DNA of 64,000 bases, taken from the NCBI RefSeq assembly GCF_030867095.1, contig NC_081830.1, positions 34,765,832 to 34,829,831 on the forward strand, read 5' to 3'. A program made the position numbers and the translations under genes. The notes under the pieces are model-generated. The model saw nothing but the letters and a program-made list of their open reading frames with translations, did not search any database and was not told where the DNA came from. Positions 56,341 through 64,000 of the stretch are shown one piece after another. Origin of the DNA: Alligator mississippiensis (lineage: Eukaryota > Chordata > Crocodylia > Alligatoridae). How positions within the stretch are numbered: position 1 is the first letter of the stretch; each line of letters opens with the position of its first letter.

Positions 56341-57287
56341 TGAGGAAGCCTGTAGGATATGCCCACAAGGGAAAAGGAGTGGGAGGATGCCTATGGTAAT
56401 TAGAAGAAGAAGGAGTAGAAAATACCTAAACGGAACTGGCAGACATTATCCAGGACAAAATCCTTTGATCTCTGTAGAGCAGCACTAGTAGAGACTGTGT
56501 AAATAACTCCTTGGCATCTGTTGTATGTAGAGTAGAAATAAGGGAGGTAGGCAGCGTGGTTGGGAAAAATTCCTGTGTTCTCATGTTGCACAGAATGAAT
56601 TCAGACTGGAATTTTTGGAGCATCCAAAAGGAATTTGGTGGCCAAGGCTCATACACTGACCAAGGGGAGTTTGGAACCTAATCCCTGAGGTCTTTTGAAC
56701 TATTATGTCTTTAATACAAAGAAAAAAAACCCAAAAAACTAGTACATGCTCTTGCTGCTTATCTTAATTTACATTTTTGTACTCTGTACTTGAAAAGTTT
56801 TTACATTACCCTAAGTGGACTAATTCTGCACGTGACAACAGAGGGTATCCTTTTTCATGCAGTTATGTTGGTGAGAAATCAGCAAAAAAAATGTATGCAA
56901 TGCAGACCAACTGGGCAGTTCCAGTCCCAGGCCTCAGCTGAAAGTAATTGGGGAATCAGACTGAGTAGAGATCCCCGCAAACAGCAACAAACTAAACCAA
57001 ACCCTTCTGCCCTGTCCCGGGCAGTAGAAGGGAAGCCCTTTGGCTCTCACCTCCAGTGCAACAGCCTGACTCTTTCCTGTAGTAAGCTGTTGTGCTCACA
57101 GCTTGTTTCCTTCTCCTCTGCTTACTGTGTTGGGATATTTTTAAGGTTCCTGCAGAATTCCTGCCTAACCAAATGATCTGGCCCTGGACTTTCTCAATGA
57201 GGCTAGCTGTTCCCTCTTAAAGCAACACACAACCGTGTCACAAGAGTCTTGAGGTAGGTACCTAAGTCTTATCCTATTTTATTTTAG
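56341..57287. other. Intergenic, no supported feature
   Basis: Short frames only; none resembles a known family. Confidence 0.3.
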
Positions 57288-58500
57288 GATCATAGGATGG
57301 TAGGGTTGGAAGGGATGTCACAAGGTCATCCAATCCAGCCCCTTGCTCCAGGTCAGATTATTCTACACCATTCCTGCCAAGTGTCTGTCTAACCTGCATT
57401 TGAAAACTTCCAGGGATTCAGATTCTACAACTTCTCTAGGTAGCCTGTTCCAATGTTTGACCACCCTCATAGTCAGAAAGTTCCTTCGAATCTCCAACCT
57501 AAATTCCCCCTGCTACAGCCTGAAGCTATGGTCCCTGGTGCTGTCTGTTACAACTACAGAAAAAAGCCCATCTCCAATTTCTCTATAATTGCCCTTCAGG
57601 TATTTGAAGACTGTTATCAGATCTACTCATTCTATCTTGTCTTCTCCAGACATGATAACCCCTGCTCTTTTAGCTTTCCTCATACATTTTACCTCCCAGA
57701 CCCATAATCATGTTTTGTCACTCTGTCTGCTGCACTCTTTCCAAACTGTCCACATCCTTTTTGAAGTGTCAGGCCCAAAACTGGACATAGTATTCCAGGT
57801 AAGGTCTCACCATTGCTGAATAGAGCTGAAAAATTGCTTCTCTTGATTTGCATGTGATGCTCCTGTTAATACAACCCAGGAGGCTGTTGTCTTGTTTTTC
57901 CAACAAGTGCACACTGTTGGCTCATTTAGCTTATGAACTTTTATAACCCCCAGGTCCTTATCTGCAGTACTGCAGCCTAGCCAGTAATTCCCCGGTCTGT
58001 ATTTCTGCATGTGATTCTTCTATCCCAAATCCAGGACTTTGCAGATGGCCTTGCTGAATCTCATCTAATCGATTGCAGACAATTGTAGTCCACAGCTGCA
58101 GCTAACAGTAAATTCAAAATGGGAGAAGAAATATTTAACCCTCTTCCCTGGCCCCAGACCACAGCTGGGATTTGCGGGGGCTGGAGGGGGAAGCTCACCC
58201 CATCCCCCATAGACTGGGCTGCATCCCCGGCTGGGTCTGGCCCACCTTGGGCTTGTGCCCCCTGCCCCCCCCAGTTCAGGTCATTTTGGGGTCTAGCCCT
58301 ACTCTCTGGAGTAGCTGCAACTCCACCCAGCTTGCGGCCATCGCCATCCACAAATTTGCTTAGTGTGCACTCGATCCCATCATTCGAATCATTAATAATT
58401 TGCCCAAGTCCCGGAAAAACTGTATGGGTTACCCTTCTTGTGGCTGTTTGTGCCTTAATCTTAAAGAAAGATGATAACATGCTACAAAAGTAGGCCAATT
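57288..58500 (-). mobile_element. CR1 LINE 3' part with a foreign insert
   Basis: Tail 'GATCATAGGATGGTAGGG', reverse ORF2 C-terminus to about 58060 (on the complement 'SHANQ', and near 57990 'KYRPGNYWLGCSTADKDLGV'). A GC-rich insert follows (about 58075-58270), then CR1 reverse transcriptase resumes ('DSNDGIECTLSKFVDGDGRK' on the complement near 58370, motif C decayed). Confidence 0.75.
58075..58312. repeat. GC-rich repeat, inverted copy at 60895-61130
   Basis: 'CACAGCTGCAGCT', 'TATTTAACCCTC', 'TCCCTGGCCCCAG' and 'CCCCATAGACTGGGCTGCAT' occur here and, complemented, in 60895-61130 in the same order. The similarity also covers 'AGCCCTACTCTCTGGAG', which is CR1 text here. Confidence 0.65.
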
Positions 58501-59590
58501 AACATCTCTCCCCCCAACAGAGATTTGAGAAGTATGGACTAGGATTACATTTAAGTGGCAACAGACACTTATATACCTAATAGATGGAGTAGGCTCTTCC
58601 CCAAAAGGGGGAGATGCAACTAACTATTGTAATGTAAGGCATTTCAATGTGTAAGTATGATTTAGGCTATTACATGAGACAAAGTGTAATGGAATTGGGT
58701 AACTGATAAGGCTGAAAAGATGCCATTGTGACATTCTAACTCTTGGTGAGACTATAGACTGGTAGAGAAAAGAGAAAAAGAACTAGAGGTCGGAAATTCA
58801 GATAGTTTGATGTGTTTAATTTTGGGGACTTGGTTTCTTGGGTTCATTTCTTCTGTCTTCTGAAACCCTGAAATGGAAAATAGATAAGACTGTATCTCTA
58901 GCATCATTATCTACTTAGACTATAACCGAGCTGTGATCACTTGGGCTTTCTGAATATAGCAGAGGAGAATGAGAAAAAGCAAGAGCATTTTAGGCCGTAC
59001 ATATACATCTTCTCTGTTGATGCCAGGAATGTCCTCTAGAAACAGCTCCCACCCAGAGTACACCCTTAGATATTCAGCTGTTCCCTTTCCAGTTGTGATA
59101 GCTTCTGAGCTCCCGAACTGATCTTCTCATTGGCCAAACCAGTCTTGCTCTCACAAGGAGGCACTCTCTTTGTTCATACTCCATATCCATTATCATGCTT
59201 TCCTTCATCTTTGCTCTTTTGATGCTGTAAAATTATCTAGGCTCTATTTAAAAATTGTGAGTGAAGGAGAATTCATCACAACCTTTGGTAAATTGTTCCC
59301 ATAGCTAATTAATGTCACTGCTAAAAGTTATGCCATATTTTTGTCAGTCTGTCTAGCTTCAAAGTTTTCTATTGGATCTTTTAGGTTTGTTTTTTTCTCT
59401 CCTAGATTAAAATATCCATTAATAAAAAAAAAAAGCTTCCCTGAAGACAATTTAAAAAATTTTTTGAAAGTGCAAAAATGAGTATTCTCAGTGAAACCCA
59501 AAGTATCTTTGAGTAAAACTATCCAACCTCAGCATTAAGTAGCCAACTGGTTAAAGCATCTTCTGACAGCTCTAGGACTATGGACAGAAG
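58501..59590. other. Intergenic, no supported gene
   Basis: AT-rich. A short tRNA-like 'GTAGCCAACTGGTTAAAGCA' near 59541 may be an old SINE head. Confidence 0.3.
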
Positions 59591-59593
59591 TTA

Positions 59594-60373
59594 TGTTGGC
59601 TACAAATGTCCAACTCGGGATCCTTAAAATTCTAGTTTATTAGGCAGATTGAAACACTGTAATTAATTAAATCATAAGCCTTGGGGCTGGTTCCCCCCCC
59701 CCACACACATATGCACACACATACACACACACAGTAGCAAGCTACAGAGTCAGGTATACCTATCTTACAAGCGCTGGAGTCTGCCGTCGATGGCCAGTCG
59801 AGGCTTCTTTCAGCGTGGTGTTATTCTCCAGAAGGGGGTCGCCGGCTGGTCCTTCTGGCTGGACAGGTCTGGTCAAGTTGGAGATCAAGAGGGCGCTCCT
59901 GAGGGTCACTTTTCACTGCCTTTTATCTGTCCTTGGCAGACTTTGGTGACTCCCCAGTTTTCAGGTTTGCCCAATCCAGGGGTCATTGACCTTGTGGGAC
60001 TTCCCCCTCAGTGGCTGCTGGATGGCATCTGTCAGCCCCAGGGGTCATCCGCATGTACGTGCAGGTTTGGAAGTCAGTTGATGAATTTTGAATAGGGCTC
60101 TGGGAGTGGTCGTTCTGGAGATATTCAGCCCAAAAGTTGGTCCCCGGCATTGATTAACTCAGGCCAGGGCTTCTAGCCCTTGATCAGTGACGTTTAGAGA
60201 TTTCCCGGTTGTTACATTGTTCTCTATTGAGTTTTTCCGTTGGTTGATCTGCAGTTTCCCAGGTGTTAATAGCTGTCTGCTACTATGTTACACATTCAAT
60301 CACTGATTCACTCACTCGTTCAGGGGCCAGCCTGATACAGGGAAGGACAGTTTGATTCTTGCCCTTGTTGACA
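59594..60373 (-). mobile_element. LTR-like fossil, minus strand
   Basis: On the minus strand this segment begins 'TGTCAACAAGGGC' (60373) and has a TATA box-like 'GATAAAAGGCAG' near 59925, a poly(A)-signal-like 'CTAATAAACTAG' near 59640 and a CA end near 59594. A (GT)n stretch lies in its 3' part (59700-59735 in window coordinates). Size and layout suit an endogenous-retrovirus LTR. No internal genes adjoin it, so it is probably solo. Borders approximate. Confidence 0.55.
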
Positions 60374-60639
60374 TTTTTACAATGTATAACTTACTTATGA
60401 AACTAAATACATTCAGTTGAAAGATGAAAGATGAGGAGTATAAAATATAAGCTACAAATGCCATGGCACACAAATAGATAAAAATACCAAACTACAAGGG
60501 GAGATACAAATACACACACACAAATTTTAAAACACAATTCCTTATCTTAAAGTGAAAGAGAGAGGAAGGAAGAAAAGGTAGAAAAAGAGTAACATATCCA
60601 AAGAGGGGAGAGCAAATGCAGGCAAGAGGAAAAGGGGAC

Positions 60640-60780
60640 TTTCTGCTACAGTTACACATAAGCCAGTTTAAGTGATCAGAAACTGGTTTAATCCTGTAAC
60701 AGAACAGAAGTTCAGTGCACATAAACCAGTTTCAAAATGGGTGAAACTGGTTTAAGATAAAAAGGGCTGAATGTAGTACC
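60640..60780. repeat. Fold-back repeat with 'AAACTGGTTTAA' words
   Basis: 'AAGCCAGTTTAAG', 'GAAACTGGTTTAA', 'AAACCAGTTTC' and 'GAAACTGGTTTAAG' alternate in orientation, so the segment can fold. Probably a non-autonomous DNA element; borders not defined. Confidence 0.45.
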
Positions 60781-60894
60781 AGACTTAACTGATCTGAGTC
60801 AAACCAATTTCTGAAACTTCTGTCCTAGACCCCTTCCTGGTTCAAGTTAAATCACAGTCCCCCAGCATCCCAGGATGTTGTGCAGCCCAGGGCT

Positions 60895-61130
60895 GTGCTA
60901 TGCTGCCTGCTCCAGAGAGTAGGGCTGGAGCAGTGAGGGACAGCTGACAGGGGGGGGGCACAAGCCAAAGGCAGGGCAGGCCCAGCTGGAGATGCAGCCC
61001 AGTCTATGGGGGGTGGGGTGAACTGCCCCCCACCCCACGCAAACCCCATCTGTGGCCTGGGGCCAGGGAGGAGGGTTAAATACCTCTTCCCCCCATTCAA
61101 ATGTACTGCCAGCTGCAGCTGTGGATTACA
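60895..61130. repeat. GC-rich repeat, inverted copy of 58075-58312
   Basis: Complement matches 58075-58312 in order; see that entry. Frames here on either strand are composition artefacts. Confidence 0.65.
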
Positions 61131-61259
61131 AATGCAAATGCACCTGAAAGCAGGAAGAGGAATTGATGAGCAACCCTGCAGAGTACTGCTTCTGTGCTTC
61201 TGGAGTGAAAATCCCAGAGACCTCAGGGGCAGCAGGAAGAGAAAGTGTGCACACAGCCA

Positions 61260-61440
61260 GAGTGCTGTGCTCTAGCACCCTCCAGCTTCTGGCCTGAGCC
61301 ACTGCAGGCACATGGTTGCATTTCCTGAATCAAAGGTAAATGTTTGTTCATTTCTATTTCAATTTAATCTGTGTATCTTAGACTAACCTGCAAAGACTGA
61401 ATTGATTCAGCCTCCGGTTTTTTGACTGTCTGTACCTAGC
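61260..61440 (-). repeat. Dispersed repeat, same family as 8981-9200
   Basis: The complement begins 'GCTAGGTACAGACAGT' and carries 'TTGCAGGTTAGTCTAAG' and 'CAGGAAATGCA', as at 8981-9200. Both copies end near 'GGTGCTAGAGCAC'. Confidence 0.6.
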
Positions 61441-62745
61441 CTAGAGGCACGAGTTCCAGTCCTTCTCTGGGCTGATATAAAAGGGTATCTAGTCTTTCAG
61501 GTGGGTGAGTCAAATGTAGCTAGATATGATGTTAGCCATTTTACTCCCTTGTGTATTGTTGGCTATAAAGACTGCAATGCTTTAGTCACATTAGAGCTTC
61601 AGCTGTTAGACTGCAGAAGAGTGTGTGTGTAAAATATATGGAAAATATTATTGTAAAGATATTTCTGTGAAATCTCCTGGCTATATCACCTTGTAATAGT
61701 GATTTTGAAGATCAGAATGAAAAGCCAGATTCCAGGATCTGAATGTAGTCCCTAGCATAAAGGCCACTCATTTGATCACAGAGCCAGGGCTATGGAAAGA
61801 AGTCTCTCTTATGTACCTGCACAAAGGAATATAAATATTTTCAAGTGGCTGGTTTCAATCTTATAAAGCCATAAGATTATGGCCAGAATGGATTTTTGTT
61901 TAGGTTTGGTACCAGAAAAAAACATTTGTCCATTGGTTAAAAACCCTGCCTCATTTATGAGACGTAGGTTGTTTTCTTCTCTGCTTCCAACTTTCTTTGT
62001 AACCTGGGTTAAGTGACTTTATGCCCTCTTGACAATATCTGTCAAGGTGCAGCAGTACTGCGTGTCACTACAATTAAATTTTAATCCAGAATGGAATTCA
62101 CACACCTAGATGTGGTGTTGATTTAAGTTATTTTAACAGTAAGTTGTACAGCTCAGAATGATTCATAGTAGCACTGTGAATGGTAGAACATGCATGGTAA
62201 AGATGGGTGCGGGGAAGGGGGATTGTCAGAAATCCTGCAGTTTTACTTGGATACCTCCTTACAGCTTTGAATTGCATACCTATATGAGCCTAGAAATTGC
62301 ACCTTGAACCTACCTTCTCCCCCCTCACATTCACAACTTGAGTATATAGCATGTTCCTCTGGGTATAGACTCATGGCTACCTGTCTTTTAAGACATACTC
62401 AGAGAAAAATGGGCCACCACTACTTTATATACAAGAGTAAAGTGGATAGAATAAGTATTCTTTCCACTGAACTGTTATGGAAAAGTAGTGGTAGCCTAGG
62501 AAGTGGGACATCCCGATCCAATATGCTCCTTTGCTTGGGCTGGTTTAGTCCAACTTTCCTTACCTCCTGAGAAAAGCCTATAGCCTACTAAAAAACATGT
62601 GGATCAGTGCCATGCACTACCATCCTGCTGAAGCTCCGCAAAAAAGAAAAGCAATATTCATTGAGCTTGGAGGACAGCATACAAGAGTAGAAATGACTCT
62701 CAAGCCCCATGGTGTGGGCACTGTAATTGGAAAGGGTAGTACTGG
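61441..62745. other. Intergenic, no supported feature
   Basis: AT-rich; no gene or repeat ends recognised. Confidence 0.3.
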
Positions 62746-62746
62746 G

Positions 62747-62975
62747 TTTTATAGTTTTATAGTTGGTAGGGTCGGAAGGGACCTGAGCAGATCATCAAGT
62801 CTGACCCTCTGCCATGGCAGGAAAAAGTACTGGGATTAAATGACCCCAGCAAGGTGTTCATCTCACCTCCTCTTAAAGACCCCCAGGGTAGGAACCAGAA
62901 CCACTTCGCTTGGAAGTTGGTTACAGATCCTAGCCACCCTGACTGTGAAGTAGCACCTCCTGATATTCTAGACCC
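62747..62975 (-). mobile_element. CR1 LINE 3' end fragment, inverted against the next CR1
   Basis: 'TTTATAGTTTTATAGTTGG', 'GGGTCGGAAGGGACCTGAG', then reverse ORF2 C-terminus ('GACTGTGAAGTAGCACCTCC'). It ends abruptly at about 62975, where plus-strand CR1 begins. Confidence 0.8.
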
Positions 62976-63707
62976 TGAATATGGGTGCCCAAGATGAATG
63001 GTCGTTCCTTAAGGAGACGATACTCAGAGCCCAGGGAGTGACAATCCCAATGAGAATCAAAGGGGGCAAGAATGCTAAAAAGCACCCCTGGCTCACCAAG
63101 GGCATTCAGCAATGCCTGATTGCCAAAAAGGAGGCGTACACCCAGTGGAAGGGAGGGGCTATCACCAAAGAGGAGTATACCTCCATCGCTCTGGTCTGTA
63201 GGGGGACTGTTAGGAAAGCTAAGGCAGCTATGGAATTAGGGCTAGAATCAAGGATCAAGGACAACAAAAAGTCTTTTTTTAAATACATAGGGAGAATGAA
63301 GAAGATACCAGGTAATGTGGGGCTCCTGCAGGATATGCTAGGCAATCTGGTGGTTGCACCAGAGGAAAAAGCAGACATTTTAACAATTTATTTGCCTCCA
63401 TTTTTTTGTGTAGGGACTGGGACTCACCCACTGACATTCGGGATGGACTCAGGAGAGACTCTGCTAGGCCTAAGGTCAGGGAGGACTGAGTTAGGGAACT
63501 TCTGGAGGGGCTGGATGTGTTCAAATCAGCACGTCCAGATGCTCTCCACCCCAGGGTGTTGAGGGAATTGGCAGGGGTTATTGCGAGGCCCCTGGCACGG
63601 CTTTATGAGCACTCGTGGTGCTATGACTAGGTGCCAGGGCTAATGTGGTCCCCATCTTCAAAAAAGGGAGAAGGGAGGGCCCGGACAACTATAGTCCCAT
63701 TAGTCTT
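62976..63707 (+). mobile_element. CR1 LINE, ORF2 linker to reverse transcriptase start
   Basis: The plus strand is open from 62981 to 63562 (193 codons): 'EWSFLKETILRAQG', 'HPWLTKGIQQCLIAKKEAYT', 'AITKEEYTSIALVCRGTVRK', 'KDNKKSFFKYIGRMKK'. This is the basic linker between endonuclease and reverse transcriptase seen at 33900-34400. After a frame change, '[23 protein letters not shown]' reaches the reverse transcriptase start, where an LTR-like segment interrupts it at 63708. Confidence 0.85.
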
Positions 63708-64000
63708 TGTGGCAGGGCACTGTGTGTGCCTGCCACTTTAAGGGCCTGGAGCTAGCAGCCACCAGGTGCCTGACGAGGGCAGCCATTTTGAAGGCAAGGG
63801 CTGCCTATACAAACAGGGCAGTTTGGCTGCTGGAGGGCACGCAGCAACATCGCCTGGCCGGAGGGCTGCTGAGAATAATCTGGAGGTAAGGGAGGAGCTG
63901 AAGGGGATGGTAAGGAGGCTCCTGGTCCTGGGCATGACCTAAAACTGCACCCTGCTGGGAGTGGGTGGCCTGGTGTGGCTCTCAGTGGTGCAGGAGCCCC
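63708..64000 (+). mobile_element. LTR-like fossil, continues beyond the window
   Basis: It begins 'TGTGGCAGGGCACTGTG' exactly where the CR1 reverse transcriptase text stops ('CCATTAGTCTT'), so it is an insertion into that CR1. 'CACTTTAAGGGCC' and 'GCCATTTTGAAGG' are in the style of LTR U3 regions. The far end is outside the window. Confidence 0.45.

Noticed and set aside
59790-60095. 101-codon plus-strand frame
   Set aside because: Lies antisense to an LTR-like segment; no motif and no supporting context.
1-64000. CRISPR arrays, bacterial operons or phage-type systems
   Set aside because: No direct-repeat/spacer pattern; the window is vertebrate nuclear DNA and such systems are not expected.

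Overview
The window is vertebrate nuclear DNA. It is AT-leaning and almost entirely non-coding, with single-exon olfactory receptor (OR) genes set in a dense layer of CR1 LINEs, hAT-type DNA transposons and LTR fossils. The CR1 3' ends (repeated 'CATAGATT', then 'GTTAGGGTCGGAAGGGACC'), several CR1 subfamilies of different age and OR14-type receptors point to a sauropsid, most likely a crocodilian. That assignment is inference from repeat style, not a database match.

Host genes: there are six OR loci. (1) An intact OR14-like gene, 6596-7519 (+). (2) An OR14-like 3' fragment, 16335-16862 (-), the mirror partner of locus 1. (3) An OR4D-like pseudogene, 21869-22821 (+), with one stop and one frameshift. 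(4) An OR12D-like gene, 36072-37037 (+), whose reading frame is open but which has lost its usual start codon and the DRY arginine. (5) An OR12D-like fragment, about 43015-43330 (+). (6) An intact OR12D-like gene, 50773-51714 (+). OR14 and OR12D types also sit together in the mammalian MHC-linked OR cluster, so this may be the corresponding region; no MHC or framework gene is visible to confirm it.

Repeats by region: 0.8-4.9 kb holds old CR1 copies in both orientations, one split by a solo LTR. 11.5-16.9 kb holds a CR1 (11896-13640), a 1.5 kb hAT element with an 8-bp target duplication (13760-15271) and the second arm of an inverted duplication of the OR14 locus. 24.9-26.4 kb and 32.3-35.5 kb hold younger CR1 copies; the second retains most of ORF2, including the endonuclease. 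29.1-32.1 kb holds an LTR-like segment, half of a fold-back hAT and an old CR1. 39.6-45.5 kb is a nest of CR1 pieces, a MITE, a Ty3/gypsy integrase fossil, an OR fragment and an LTR. 52.2-54.5 kb holds a fold-back hAT with tandem ~160-bp units, inserted in one CR1 and itself carrying another. 55-64 kb holds MITEs, more CR1 and LTR fossils. The long gaps (18.6-21.8, 22.8-24.8, 37.0-39.6, 45.5-50.2, 56.3-57.3, 61.4-62.7 kb) show no gene I can support.

There is no operon-like organisation. Each OR is an independent single-exon coding unit, usually with a plausible splice acceptor just upstream of the ATG for a non-coding 5' exon. The best leads in Part 2 are the inverted OR14 duplication, the hAT/CR1 junction found twice, the OR12D frame with decayed key codons, a CR1 deletion derivative joining ORF1 to the ORF2 tail, and two CR1 copies sharing the same internal stop. 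I see no clearly new biological system.
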